Positions 19,659-29,143 of a stretch of DNA of 64,000 nt are shown one piece after another (the first letter of the stretch is position 1; each line of letters begins with the position of its first letter). The notes under the pieces were generated by a model that was given only the letters and a program-made list of their open reading frames with translations, ran no database searches and was not told where the DNA came from. The DNA comes from Colwellia sp. 1_MG-2023 (GTDB lineage Bacteria > Pseudomonadota > Gammaproteobacteria > Enterobacterales > Alteromonadaceae): positions 1-64,000 of the forward strand of contig NZ_JAUOPE010000003.1 in NCBI RefSeq assembly GCF_030546755.1, given 5' to 3'. Both the position numbers and the translations under genes were made by a program.

Positions 19659-20126
19659 CTACAACCACCGACGTACAGACGTGCAATAGTCGATAAACTC
19701 TTGTTGAAACATATCGGTAAGAATTTTTTCTTCGGGCTTAATTTGAAAACGATTGATGTAAAGAATAAAGCCAAGAATAAAAACAAGTGCATTGGGATTG
19801 CTAAGGTAAAATCCCCAACCAATTAAACAACATGCCATTCCTAAATACATAGGGTTACGGGTGAAATGATAGATGCCCATTTTTACTAATGAAGATGTTG
19901 TTTCAGGTTTTGTTGGGTTAACGGTCGTTTCGGCTTTTTTAAAGGCTAAAGCCCCCATCAAGATAATTAATCCACCCACACACTCAAAAAAAATGAACAA
20001 TGCTTGAGCAACAAGCGGGTCGTAAACCTTTATTTGAAAAAAGGGCTGAAAAAGCCACATTAATGTAGCGAAAATTAAGACTAATAAAAGTGGTGGAACT
20101 TTTAATTCAAGTTTGGTCATCATCAA
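19659..20126 (-). CDS. Isoprenylcysteine carboxyl methyltransferase-like membrane protein
   Basis: A 155-residue membrane protein with four hydrophobic segments. HFTRNPMYLGMACCLIGWG matches the RHPxYxG region of the ICMT/PEMT superfamily, and the C-terminal KPEEKIL...F...YCTSVRRWL region matches the cytosolic SAM-binding end of such enzymes. Bacterial members methylate unknown acceptors. It is probably the first gene of a unit with the WD40 lipoprotein. Confidence 0.82.
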   Translation of the reverse strand: MMMTKLELKVPPLLLVLIFATLMWLFQPFFQIKVYDPLVAQALFIFFECVGGLIILMGALAFKKAETTVNPTKPETTSSLVKMGIYHFTRNPMYLGMACCLIGWGFYLSNPNALVFILGFILYINRFQIKPEEKILTDMFQQEFIDYCTSVRRWL

Positions 20127-20256
20127 TTACATTTCTTTTTTAATATTAAGCATAACTGAAATCAAAAAATGCTGCTATTTTCCACGATAAATTTTATCAC
20201 TGAGAAGTTAATTATTATCTCGATATCAATTTATTTTATGGTTTATTTTTTACGAC

Positions 20257-21312
20257 TTAATGGGCTACTGATTGCACTTGATTTCGACCTGATTCTTTCG
20301 CTTTGTACAAACACTTATCCGCGCTATTGATGATATCGTCAATATTGGAGCTTTTTTCAAATTGTGCAACGCCAACGCTAATAGTGACGTTAATTTTATT
20401 ATTTTTGAAAATAATCGTATGACTCTCAACTCTTTGACGAATTTTTTCAGCAATGATCGCGGCGTTTTTGGCACATGTTTGCGGAAGAATAAATAAGAAT
20501 TCTTCTCCTCCCCAACGGGCAACACAATCTTGCTCTCTTACTTGTTCATTAAAGATTTTTGCTAACTCAATTAAAACGCTATCCCCAGCGCTATGACCAA
20601 ATTGATCATTAATCCGTTTAAAATAATCAACATCACTAATCAGAATGGATAAGGTTTCTTGGTTTCTACTTAAGTGAGATTGCTCTTGTTTTAAAATATT
20701 ATAAGCGATACGACGATTAGATAAATTGGTCAACGGATCGAAATTCGCGAGTAATTGATATTTATGACTTAATTCTAATGTTTTCTTTAATGCATGATCT
20801 CTCGTATATTCGTATAACGCAGATAAAAACGTGACGGTTAGAAAGGAATAAATTAATCGTAACTTAAATTCTGTAGGGTAAATAGCATGACTACCGTATT
20901 CTATGGGCAAAAACATAATGGCAATAATTAAGGCAATAAAGACAGCGATATCGAATAGACCTCGCTTTAAACCATGAAGTGATAATGAAACCGGAGCAAC
21001 AATATAAATCCATAAAGGCCCCGTATTATCAACTCCACCCGTAAAAACTAAATAAAACATCAATAGATATAGCGAATAAAGAACGATTACAGAACTAAGA
21101 CCAATTTTGTTGTGATTTTTACAGATATAAAAGGCTAGAAAATAAATAAAACTAGCTAAAAACAACGTCGCTGCAAGTACATAGTTTTCTTGATATACGC
21201 CCCAAAGCCCCATACTGGCGCAAATTGTTATACCAATAAGTGAAAATAGTAAGATAATTGACGGCTTATAAGGGACTTCACTATATATATTATGTTTTAT
21301 TTCTTTCAGCAA
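20257..21312 (-). CDS. Membrane diguanylate cyclase (GGDEF)
   Basis: Cyclic di-GMP synthase of 351 residues. About six membrane helices fill residues 18-165, a short linker helix follows, and one GGDEF domain ends the protein. The active site RWGGEEF and the DVDYFKRINDQFGHSAGD segment are intact. The inhibitory RxxD site is present as REQD five residues before the motif. The N-terminal half resembles the uncharacterised membrane sensors of many marine diguanylate cyclases. It appears to be a single-gene unit and is unrelated in sensor sequence to the cyclase at 5.4-6.6 kb. Confidence 0.9.
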   Translation of the reverse strand: MLKEIKHNIYSEVPYKPSIILLFSLIGITICASMGLWGVYQENYVLAATLFLASFIYFLAFYICKNHNKIGLSSVIVLYSLYLLMFYLVFTGGVDNTGPLWIYIVAPVSLSLHGLKRGLFDIAVFIALIIAIMFLPIEYGSHAIYPTEFKLRLIYSFLTVTFLSALYEYTRDHALKKTLELSHKYQLLANFDPLTNLSNRRIAYNILKQEQSHLSRNQETLSILISDVDYFKRINDQFGHSAGDSVLIELAKIFNEQVREQDCVARWGGEEFLFILPQTCAKNAAIIAEKIRQRVESHTIIFKNNKINVTISVGVAQFEKSSNIDDIINSADKCLYKAKESGRNQVQSVAH

Positions 21313-21532
21313 AGTATCAAGCCTTTATGGTCTTTAAAGATATATAACATCATGTAAAGTTTAATGTTTTCAAATTTGTTGTTATTTTATATTTGTTTTT
21401 ACTTTCATACATATTGTTCAGATTGCATGAAAGCATGAATTAAGTATGGTTTGCCAAGCTTAATAATTCAACTTAACAGCAAATTAAGGCACACATACTT
21501 AAGTAGGTTGAAAGGCCTGATTAGCGTTTAAA

Positions 21533-22549
21533 TTAATTTGCCCATAATTTTAAAGGGCTTTGGCTAATATTTTGATATTGATTATTAGCGATAAGCGTGG
21601 CAATTTCGGCTGCAACATTTGGCAAAGGTGGAATATTCGCTGATTTTTTATGTGTTAGCCAATACGTTATTTGTTCGAAAGTGAACGTTTCTATAACGGT
21701 TGCATAGTCTAATTGTTTCAATGCTAAGGCATTTGAGTGTTGCTCCATTTGTCCATTTAATGCTTTAGTTAACACTGGAATTCCAATATGTAGACATTCA
21801 CTGATTAATTCAAATCCCGCATTACAGATCACACCATTGGCATGCATGAGATCATGTTTAAATTGGGTGTGACTGGTTTTGCGTAAACTGACATTATTTG
21901 TTTTTCCATCGTTTAAATCAGGTGAATATTGAATAAATTGAGTGTTAGGAAATTGCTGTAATAGTTGCGTGATACTCTCTTGGTTTTCAAAAGGTAAATA
22001 CACCAAAATGTGTTGCTTATTCTCTCGACGAGCTAATTCAATATCGACAATAGGCGGAAAAACACACTCGTCGTATGGATACCAATGTAAACCAATACGA
22101 TACGTAGCAGGAGCAAAGTATTTCATGATGTTTCGTGTTAGCCAGGAGTCTTTTGATTTGGGCGTATTTGAGCCAAAAGCATATTGATGACCAATACCAA
22201 TAATTGGCACTCCCTTAATTTTTGCAGCCCATGCAGTAACAGGTTCGAAGTCGGTAATTATCAAGTCATATTTTGATAAGTCTAATTGGATAATATCAGC
22301 AAGAAATTTAAAAATATTATTTTTTAACCCTGTTTTCAGGTAGTTTACTTCGCCATTTTCTGTGATAAATGTCAGGCCTCTTCGATGTTCAAATTGGCCA
22401 AACACCTCCATATCAAAAAACTTTTCTTTCGCCCTACCTGATAATAAAAAATCAACCATGATCCCTTGTTTTTTTAATTCTTTTGCTAAGATTCGAGAGC
22501 GAGAAATATGTCCATTTCCAGTGCCTTGAATTCCATATAATATTTTCAT
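21533..22549 (-). CDS. Glycosyltransferase, MJ1255/VC2487 type
   Basis: A 338-residue GT-B-fold glycosyltransferase related to UDP-sugar transferases. The N-terminal KILYGIQGTGNGHISRS loop matches the MJ1255/VC2487 family, and the donor-site region ANGVICNAGFELISECLHIG with NGQMEQHSNA is present near residues 235-270. I start at the ATG at 22549 because it overlaps the upstream PAP2 stop as ATGA, indicating translational coupling. The acceptor is unknown; linkage to a PAP2 phosphatase suggests lipid-linked or membrane glycolipid chemistry. Confidence 0.87.
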   Translation of the reverse strand: MKILYGIQGTGNGHISRSRILAKELKKQGIMVDFLLSGRAKEKFFDMEVFGQFEHRRGLTFITENGEVNYLKTGLKNNIFKFLADIIQLDLSKYDLIITDFEPVTAWAAKIKGVPIIGIGHQYAFGSNTPKSKDSWLTRNIMKYFAPATYRIGLHWYPYDECVFPPIVDIELARRENKQHILVYLPFENQESITQLLQQFPNTQFIQYSPDLNDGKTNNVSLRKTSHTQFKHDLMHANGVICNAGFELISECLHIGIPVLTKALNGQMEQHSNALALKQLDYATVIETFTFEQITYWLTHKKSANIPPLPNVAAEIATLIANNQYQNISQSPLKLWAN

Positions 22550-23067
22550 AACCATCCACTTGCGATATAACCAATGAGGGTACCTAAACTAGCCCCAGCT
22601 AAAATATCTGTCGGAAAATGTACGCCCAAAATTATTCTTGAAAGTCCAACGCATACTGCCCAAATAACAATTGGAAAAGCTGCACTGCCAATGTAAGCCA
22701 CGACTAATGTCGCCAAAAGAAATGACGCCATAGAATGCCCTGACGGAAAACTGAATTGGTCTGCTGGCGAAACCATGGCTAAAAAGTAAGGAATAACGGC
22801 AGGAGGGCGAGGTCGTTTTAAGGTGTTTTTAATGGAAAAATATATACTTCGCTCAAAAGCAAAGGCGGCGAGAGCGACCATGAAAAAGTCGTACCCTGCT
22901 TGTCCATCCTTGATGAGAAAAATCAACGGAATCACAAGCTGCATATAACCATCACCTGATCGTGAAAGCCATTTAATTGCCATAATAAAACGGCGATAAC
23001 TATGTGACTTCACACACCAGAGTAGCATTCGGCAGTCATGCCGATAAACATTATTTATTATGTTCAT
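22546..23067 (-). CDS. PAP2-family membrane phosphatase
   Basis: Membrane lipid phosphatase of about 173 residues. The three PAP2 motifs are present: KNTLKRPRPP, PSGHS, and SRIILGVHFPTD with catalytic His residues. Five hydrophobic segments are visible. Substrates in the family include phosphatidic acid, undecaprenyl diphosphate and phosphatidylglycerophosphate; I cannot tell which. The frame opens at a TTG at 23118, but ATG codons at 23100 and 23067 lie nearer the conserved region and I favour 23067. The gene overlaps the glycosyltransferase start by four bases. Confidence 0.85.
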   Translation of the reverse strand: MNIINNVYRHDCRMLLWCVKSHSYRRFIMAIKWLSRSGDGYMQLVIPLIFLIKDGQAGYDFFMVALAAFAFERSIYFSIKNTLKRPRPPAVIPYFLAMVSPADQFSFPSGHSMASFLLATLVVAYIGSAAFPIVIWAVCVGLSRIILGVHFPTDILAGASLGTLIGYIASGWL

Positions 23068-23449
23068 ATGTTCACAGTAGAGCGAAGATATGACAAACAT
23101 GTGACAGAAGTGTGCCAATTAAATTAAAAAGCTATAACCGATGAAAATAACCGTGAAAGCTGAAACGTTTAATTTTTTAATGAATTGCAAATAGCCAGTT
23201 TAAATAATTCTGCCAAATCTTTTCAATTACCAACCTTTGGTAACGCGATTAATAAGCTTATGCGATCAAAAATCGTTTTAATAACTTATTGGTATTAGAA
23301 CTTTGTTGTTGAAAATTGACCGAATTAGATCGCCTTACTATATTTTTCTAGATAGTAAGCGCTTTCATAAATAGCCTTATTGCAAATAATAATTTGCACA
23401 ATCAAGCAAATAGTTAATGAATTAAATAACCGATAAGGTCAAAATCATC
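23068..23449. other. Divergent intergenic region
   Basis: About 380 bases between the PAP2/glycosyltransferase unit and a chemoreceptor gene, with promoters for both expected. I see no clear terminator, RNA gene or recognised operator. An ACCGATAA resembling a sigma28 -10 lies at 23429 but is discussed among the rejected signals. Confidence 0.4.
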
Positions 23450-26218
23450 ATGTTTAAATTTAATACGTTGAAAAATAAATTTACGTCAGCGTTTATTTTA
23501 TTGGGTTTAATTCCTGCGATTGTTATCAGTATTATCTCAACCTTAAATAGCTCCGATGATGTTTCAAATAAGGTATATAGCCAGTTAACAGCAATAAACC
23601 AGATAAAAAAGCAAACCATCACAAATTACTTTGATGAACGTAAAGGTGATATGGGAGTACTGGTCAATATTGCTGACACCATGAAAACTCAAGCATTTAA
23701 CCAATTAACGGCTATTACTACACTTAAGAAAACGCAAGTGGAAGATTACTTTGCAAATAATACCGTTCAACTAGAAATGCTCGCGAACAATCGAGAACTT
23801 CAAAATTCCATAAATGTGTTAACTGAAAACTTTGCAAATAAACCTAAGTGGCGAGCATTGCTAGATCAATATGATGAGGATTATAAATCGTTACTGACTA
23901 ACTTTGGTTGGTATGATTTTTTTATCATCAGTCAACGGGGCACCATTATATATTCCGTGACAAGAGAAAGTGATTTAGGCCAAAAAATTACCCTTGATTT
24001 ATCAGGTACTTCTTTTGAAAAAGCGTTCAATTTGGCGAGTAACGCTGATACCAATGACAGTCACTTTGGTGACTTTCTTCCTTATCCGCCTAGCAATAAT
24101 GATCCGGCTGCTTTTGCGGTTAAGCCTGTTTCAGTTAAGGGTAAACGTATTGGTTATATTGCCTACCAACAACCTATCGATAAGCTGAATGCCATTTTAG
24201 GTAATAGAGAAGGAATGGGAGAAACTGGTGAGTCATATTTGGTGGGCCAAGACAAACTAATGCGATCAAACTCTTATTTAAATCCCACCGAATACTCTGT
24301 AACAGCATCTTTTTCAGCAGGTAATACTGTAGACACTCAAGCGGCAAACAGCGCACTGAATGGGGAAAAAGGCACGCAAGTTATTATGGATTATAACGAT
24401 AATCCTGTCGTAAGTAGTTGGGACTATATTCAACTTGATAACGGCGTTCGATGGGCGATTATTTCTGAGATTGATGTCGCTGAAGCGTTTAATCCTATGA
24501 CGTCCAGTAATGAAGAGTTTTACAAAACTTATATTGAAAAATACGGGTATTACGATTTATTTCTGATTAATCCCAATGGCCATATTTTCTATACTGTTAC
24601 TAAAGAAGCTGATTTCAATACCAATATATTAAGTGGCACTTATGCAAGCTCAAATCTAGGCACACTAATTAAGAAAGTTAGTCAAACGAAACAATACGAC
24701 CTCATCGATTTTGCCCCATACGCCCCCAGTAATGATGAACCTGCCGCTTTTATTGCCCAGCCACTGCTTGGCGTGAATGGCGAAGTTTCATTATTTGTCG
24801 CTTTGCAATTACCACTAGAAGGCATACAAACCATCATGGGTGTTAGGGAAGGTATGGGGCAAACCGGTGAAAGTTACTTAGTTGGTAGCGATTTTAAGAT
24901 GCGAAGCAATTCATTTCTCGACCCTAAAGGTCACTCAGTAAAAGCGAGTTTTGCTGGCACTGTGGCAAAAAATGGTGTTAATACTGAGGCGGTTAAGCGG
25001 GCATTACAAGGCGAAAAAAATACCAATATTATTGACGATTATAATGGTAACCCAGTGTTATCTTCGTTTGACCGCATTGAGTTTGGCGCCTTTAATTGGG
25101 CGATTATTTCAGAAATTGATGAGCCAGAAGCTTTTGCTTCTATCCGAAGTAATACCTATTTCATGATGGGATTAATGTTTATATTCACCCTTATTATTGG
25201 GGTAACCGGTTTCTGGTTTGCGAAACGAATTTCAACTCCTATCATCGAAGTAGCCGCTGTTGCAGAACGGGTGGCAAGTGGCGATTTAACTATGTCGATT
25301 GAGCAAACATCAAATGATGAAGTGGGCCAATTACAAAAAGCCATACAACTGATGGTGGCAAACCTTTCTAGCATGGTGAGTACAATTTCAGGTATTTCCT
25401 TACAACAAGCATCTACCTCTGAGGAATTAGCGGCAATAACCACTCAAACCAACAGAACCGTCGCTGAACAACAATCTATTTCAGAACAGTTGGCTACGGC
25501 GATGCAAGAAATGGGATCAACAGTGAACGAAATAGCCCAAAGTACAGCAACCACGTCAACAGCAGTAGATAGTATTCAAGGAAAAGTACTCGAGGGTTCA
25601 AATAAACTGAATGAGACTTATCAATCAATTATGAACATGGCGACTCAAATTCAAGAATCAGAGCAAAGTGTCAAACGCGTTAGAAGTGATTTTGATCAAG
25701 TTGTTAATATACTAGGCGTGATAAAAGGTATTGCCGATCAAACTAACTTATTAGCATTAAATGCGGCTATTGAAGCGGCGAGAGCCGGAGAGCAAGGGCG
25801 AGGTTTTGCTGTGGTAGCTGATGAAGTAAGACAATTAGCACAGCGCACGCAAGACTCAACCAAAGAAATAGATAATATGATCAACACTATTGTGAATGGC
25901 GCAAACTCATCGGTTGAAATTATGTCAAGTAGTGTGACTCATGCCACAAATGTACAGGAACACGCTAAAGAAGTGATGGAGCTAAATAAAGTGGTTGAAG
26001 GTGAAATGCATCAAATCACTGATTTAAGTGCACATATTGCGACTGCAGCAGAAGAACAAGCGGTTGTTGTTGAAGAAATTTTACAAAACGTTGAAACCTT
26101 AAATACAGGCGTCACAGAAACAAGTCATGCTACTGACAATATTGCAGAATCAAGTGTCGAACTTGCTAGATTAGCCACTGAATTAGAAAAAGAGTCATCA
26201 GCGTTTACTACAAAATAA
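23450..26218 (+). CDS. Methyl-accepting chemotaxis protein with duplicated sensor
   Basis: Large chemoreceptor of 922 residues. A membrane helix lies at about 12-31 and a second at about 572-592, with HAMP after it and the signalling hairpin [19 protein letters not shown] in the C-terminal third. The roughly 540-residue periplasmic part contains two copies of the same module (about 145-343 and 358-560), each with a GWYDFF or GYYDLF start, a PSN(N/D)(D/E)PAAF segment and REGMG(E/Q)TGESYLVG. A shorter repeat (QLTAI...KK...YF) occurs twice near 45-115. The ligand is unknown. It has no neighbouring che genes. Confidence 0.92.
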   Translation: MFKFNTLKNKFTSAFILLGLIPAIVISIISTLNSSDDVSNKVYSQLTAINQIKKQTITNYFDERKGDMGVLVNIADTMKTQAFNQLTAITTLKKTQVEDYFANNTVQLEMLANNRELQNSINVLTENFANKPKWRALLDQYDEDYKSLLTNFGWYDFFIISQRGTIIYSVTRESDLGQKITLDLSGTSFEKAFNLASNADTNDSHFGDFLPYPPSNNDPAAFAVKPVSVKGKRIGYIAYQQPIDKLNAILGNREGMGETGESYLVGQDKLMRSNSYLNPTEYSVTASFSAGNTVDTQAANSALNGEKGTQVIMDYNDNPVVSSWDYIQLDNGVRWAIISEIDVAEAFNPMTSSNEEFYKTYIEKYGYYDLFLINPNGHIFYTVTKEADFNTNILSGTYASSNLGTLIKKVSQTKQYDLIDFAPYAPSNDEPAAFIAQPLLGVNGEVSLFVALQLPLEGIQTIMGVREGMGQTGESYLVGSDFKMRSNSFLDPKGHSVKASFAGTVAKNGVNTEAVKRALQGEKNTNIIDDYNGNPVLSSFDRIEFGAFNWAIISEIDEPEAFASIRSNTYFMMGLMFIFTLIIGVTGFWFAKRISTPIIEVAAVAERVASGDLTMSIEQTSNDEVGQLQKAIQLMVANLSSMVSTISGISLQQASTSEELAAITTQTNRTVAEQQSISEQLATAMQEMGSTVNEIAQSTATTSTAVDSIQGKVLEGSNKLNETYQSIMNMATQIQESEQSVKRVRSDFDQVVNILGVIKGIADQTNLLALNAAIEAARAGEQGRGFAVVADEVRQLAQRTQDSTKEIDNMINTIVNGANSSVEIMSSSVTHATNVQEHAKEVMELNKVVEGEMHQITDLSAHIATAAEEQAVVVEEILQNVETLNTGVTETSHATDNIAESSVELARLATELEKESSAFTTK

Positions 26219-26270
26219 AGCTAAGGATTGATTTCGGTAAATTGGGCAAGATAAATATTTTGTAAGAAAA

Positions 26271-26347
26271 TGGGGTGGCTAATGGGACTTGAACCCACGA
26301 CAACCGGAATCACAATCCGGGGCTCTACCAACTGAGCTATAGCCACC
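26271..26347 (-). tRNA. tRNA-His (GTG)
   Basis: Complete cloverleaf: acceptor GTGGCTA/TAGCCAC, D arm GCTC...GAGC, anticodon stem CCGGA/TCCGG with loop TTGTGAT (anticodon GTG), and T arm GTGGG-TTCAAGT-CCCAT. The extra 5' G (G-1) typical of tRNA-His is encoded opposite discriminator C73, and the 3' CCA is encoded. Confidence 0.97.
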
Positions 26348-26386
26348 ACTGAACTTACTTAAAACGCCTTGTGATAAGGCGCGGAG

Positions 26387-26416
26387 AGTATATTGCATTT
26401 ATGTGTAGATTGACAA
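26387..26416 (-). promoter_or_regulatory. Promoter of tRNA-His
   Basis: TTGTCA, 18 bases, TATACT, about 40 bases before the tRNA. The GC-rich discriminator (CTCCGCGCC) after the -10 is typical of stringently controlled stable-RNA promoters. A small hairpin (CGCCTT/AAGGCG) lies in the leader. Confidence 0.65.
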
Positions 26417-26460
26417 GAAAAATCTTCGCTTTTTCGAATTGAGCGTCCGGTTGCTAAGAT

Positions 26461-26862
26461 TTATTTATTTTGTGGTATTTTATTGTCTTGAATAAACTTC
26501 ATGTCTTCACATTGAATATGAATGACAAGCCAATCTAGTAACAATTCAAGTAAATCTTGGCTAACATGATCATCATTTTGCTTTTTCAACAGATGTAACT
26601 GTTCCATAAAATGCTTATGTTGTAACTGATGTAAACGGAGATCTTTTAAGTTTAATTGAGAGAAGTAGCGTTCTTCACTAGCAAAATGGTTTTGGGTATA
26701 TTGAATGAGTTGCTCAAACAACAAGGTTAATTTTTCTTTAGCAAGGTTGTTTTCTAGGCATGCAGATAGCTCATTAATATAATTAAGTAATGCTTTGTGT
26801 TCATTATCAATATGTTTAATGCCAACGCTTAGGGTTGCATCATCCCATTCAATTAAAGACAT
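26461..26862 (-). CDS. Bacteriohemerythrin
   Basis: A 133-residue four-helix-bundle oxygen- or NO-binding protein with a non-heme di-iron centre. All seven canonical ligands can be placed: H22, H59, E63, H78, H82, H115 and D120, in the IDNEH, HFASEE, HQLQH and HIQCED motifs. It is a stand-alone domain, so a cytoplasmic carrier or sensor rather than part of a receptor. Proteins like this often serve oxygen delivery or aerotaxis; three chemoreceptors in the window make the latter conceivable but unproven. Confidence 0.92.
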   Translation of the reverse strand: MSLIEWDDATLSVGIKHIDNEHKALLNYINELSACLENNLAKEKLTLLFEQLIQYTQNHFASEERYFSQLNLKDLRLHQLQHKHFMEQLHLLKKQNDDHVSQDLLELLLDWLVIHIQCEDMKFIQDNKIPQNK

Positions 26863-27031
26863 CGACTTTAAGTATTCTCCTTAGCATTAGCGATTAATAC
26901 ACTATTATTAAAGATAATCGATATTGTCTTAATTGCAAAAGTGGTCAAAAGAGTGAATATTTGACTTTGCTTTTCAAACAATCTCATCGTTTGTTACTAT
27001 AATTGACCGCTTACTTTTGTTAGGTGAAATC

Positions 27032-27568
27032 ATGTCTTTAGATAAGTTATCAGAACAACTTAAATCCAGCGCCACCCAAAAAATGCCACCTGTTGAGCTA
27101 TGGAACCCTCCTTATTGTGGCGAAATAGATCTGCAAATAAAAGCTGATGGCCAATGGTTTTATAATGGCACTGCTTTTAAACGAATGTCACTTGTGAAAT
27201 TATTTGCTTCGGTCTTAAAAAAAGAAGCCGATGAATATTTTCTCGTTACCCCAGTAGAAAAAGTCAAAATCACTGTTGAAGATGCTCCTTTGTTAATCAC
27301 GCAATGGTCTTGGTTAGATGATAAACAAACAATCATGCAACTGAATACTAACTTAGAAGATACGTTTATCTTGTCTCAAGAACACCCCTTAATTATTTCT
27401 GAACAAGGCGGCCTTTATGTCAACGTTCGTCGAAATTTAATGGCAAAAGTACATCGAAATGTTTATTACCAGTGGGTAAATTTTGCCAAAGAAGTGATTC
27501 AAGAAAACAGAGTTGCTTTAGCAATTGAAAGCGCAGGAGACCAGTTTACTTTAGGGTACCTTGAATAA
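27032..27568 (+). CDS. DUF1285 family protein
   Basis: A 178-residue cytoplasmic protein of the DUF1285 family, recognised from PPVELWNPPYCGEIDLQI, the DGQWFYNGTAFKRMSLVKLFASVL region and the C-terminal LMAKVHRNVYYQWV. Structures in this family are small beta barrels of unknown role. I chose the ATG at 27032 behind AGGTGA; the frame opens earlier at a TTG at 27017. It converges with hemN. Confidence 0.88.
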   Translation: MSLDKLSEQLKSSATQKMPPVELWNPPYCGEIDLQIKADGQWFYNGTAFKRMSLVKLFASVLKKEADEYFLVTPVEKVKITVEDAPLLITQWSWLDDKQTIMQLNTNLEDTFILSQEHPLIISEQGGLYVNVRRNLMAKVHRNVYYQWVNFAKEVIQENRVALAIESAGDQFTLGYLE

Positions 27569-27573
27569 ACAAG

Positions 27574-27607
27574 CGGATATCACTTTTACTTTGTTGAATG
27601 ATATCCG
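27574..27607. terminator. Hairpin between convergent DUF1285 gene and hemN
   Basis: CGGATATCA and TGATATCCG form a 9-bp perfect stem around a 16-base loop, in the 56-base gap between two convergent genes. No strong T run follows on either strand, so a terminator role is only suggested by position. Confidence 0.4.
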
Positions 27608-27624
27608 TTGAATTTAACCATTAT

Positions 27625-28995
27625 TTAGATCACCCGTGAAAAGCGTTGCTGGTTGATATGTTGTTTCATATAAGCGTCAAAACTCATACAAATAATACGT
27701 ATCAATAAACGTGCTTTTTGTTCGACATGAATGGCATCTGGCGTTAATTCGATAAGACCATCATTAATGAAAGGTGTTAATAGCAGTAAGTCTTCTGCAA
27801 AATATTCATCAAATTGAATATTGTACTTTTCATTAATAACATTTTTATCTAAGTGAAGATTACACATTAGTTCACGGATAACTTCACCGCGGATCACATC
27901 ATCTTGGTTTAGCTCTACGCCTTTAACTTGAGCGTTTTTTCTCGTTTCAATCGCTTTATAATAGTCTTGAAGCTCTTTAATATTTTGGCTAAAAGAATGT
28001 CCGATATTACTAATTGATGAAACACCTAGTCCTAATAGGTCACAACTTCCTTGGGTGGTATATCCTTGGAAGTTTCGATGTAAGGTGCCATTTTTTTGTG
28101 CGATAGACAGTTCATCATTCGGTTTAGCAAAATGATCCATGCCGATAAAGTCGTAACCAAAGCCGCAAAGTTTCTCTATAGCGAGTTTCATTAACGCAAA
28201 TTTTTGTTGTACGTTTGGTAGCCATTCATCACGTAATTTACGCTGTGCAGCAAAGCGGCTCGGTAAATGGGCATAGCTAAATAATGAAATACGATCTACA
28301 TCCATTTCATGTGCTTTGTTTAAAGTTCTGGTAAAGGTGTCGATAGTTTGATGAGGCAAGCCGTAAATTAAATCTATATTGATGGACTTGAAGCCGACTT
28401 TCTTGGCATGAGCAATAAAGTCACTGATAAATTCGGTAGATTGCACTCGGTTAATGGTTTCTTGCACTTTTTGGTCGATATCTTGTACACCAATACTGAT
28501 ACGATTAAACCCTAAATCATATAAATGCTCAGCCAAGTTCATTTCAATTTCACGCGGATCTATCTCAATGCTCATTTCCACTTGTTCAGCAAAATGAAAT
28601 TTCGTTTTTAATAAGGTCACTAGTTTTGTAATTTGTTCATGCGTTAAAAAGCTAGGTGTGCCGCCGCCCCAGTGTAATTGCTTTACTGTATATTCAGTGA
28701 ATAACTCTGCCCGAGCACTAATTTCTTCCGCGAGATACTCTAAATAAGTATCAGCTTTGCTGCGATGGCGCGTAATCACTTTATTACAGCCACAGTAATA
28801 GCAAAGGCTATGACAAAACGGTATGTGTACATATAAAGATAATTCACGATTAGGGGAATTTTTTATAGCGTTGATAAAGTTTTGATCTGAAAATTCATTA
28901 TGAAATTCCAAAGCCGTTGGATACGAGGTATAGCGCGGACCACTCGTGTTGTATTTGCTTAACAGTGTGCTGTCGAAAAATTGATTGGCTTGCAT
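27625..28995 (-). CDS. hemN: Oxygen-independent coproporphyrinogen III oxidase
   Basis: Radical SAM enzyme of 456 residues converting coproporphyrinogen III to protoporphyrinogen IX in anaerobic heme synthesis. The cluster-binding CHSLCYYCGC gives C61, C65 and C68, with C70 also conserved in HemN. The N-terminal GPRYTSYPTA and the QLHWGGGTPSFL segment are diagnostic for true HemN rather than HemW. The upstream region has an FNR-type site at the class II position, fitting low-oxygen induction. In E. coli hemN lies beside yihI; here the two are about 3.5 kb apart. Confidence 0.97.
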   Translation of the reverse strand: MQANQFFDSTLLSKYNTSGPRYTSYPTALEFHNEFSDQNFINAIKNSPNRELSLYVHIPFCHSLCYYCGCNKVITRHRSKADTYLEYLAEEISARAELFTEYTVKQLHWGGGTPSFLTHEQITKLVTLLKTKFHFAEQVEMSIEIDPREIEMNLAEHLYDLGFNRISIGVQDIDQKVQETINRVQSTEFISDFIAHAKKVGFKSINIDLIYGLPHQTIDTFTRTLNKAHEMDVDRISLFSYAHLPSRFAAQRKLRDEWLPNVQQKFALMKLAIEKLCGFGYDFIGMDHFAKPNDELSIAQKNGTLHRNFQGYTTQGSCDLLGLGVSSISNIGHSFSQNIKELQDYYKAIETRKNAQVKGVELNQDDVIRGEVIRELMCNLHLDKNVINEKYNIQFDEYFAEDLLLLTPFINDGLIELTPDAIHVEQKARLLIRIICMSFDAYMKQHINQQRFSRVI

Positions 28996-29026
28996 GAGCG
29001 TTCACTAAACTAAAAACTGTGAGGTT

Positions 29027-29067
29027 ATTATAATGAAGTGACAGCTTAGGTTATTGATCACGCTCAA
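29027..29067 (-). promoter_or_regulatory. FNR-type activated promoter of hemN
   Basis: TTGAT-CACG-CTCAA (29054-29067) matches the FNR consensus TTGAT-N4-ATCAA with one mismatch. On the hemN strand a perfect TATAAT (29032-29027) follows, with no good -35. The site centre is 41.5 bases upstream of the start point expected about 7 bases after the -10, the classical class II FNR geometry. Confidence 0.65.
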
Positions 29068-29088
29068 GCTTCAGGTGAGTTTTACATT

Positions 29089-29114
29089 AAAAAACCAGCC
29101 TAAAAAGACTGGTT
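29089..29114 (-). terminator. Intrinsic terminator of the acylase gene
   Basis: On the minus strand AACCAGTC and GGCTGGTT pair (one G-U) around a 6-base loop and are followed by a six-T run, 30 bases past the acylase stop. Confidence 0.85.
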
Positions 29115-29143
29115 TGATAAATTAATTGATTTGCCGTCTTAAC

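Noticed and set aside
23429-23436. ACCGATAA resembling a sigma28 -10 before a chemoreceptor gene
   Set aside because: No TAAAGTTT-like -35 at the right spacing, and the start point would leave only a few bases of leader.
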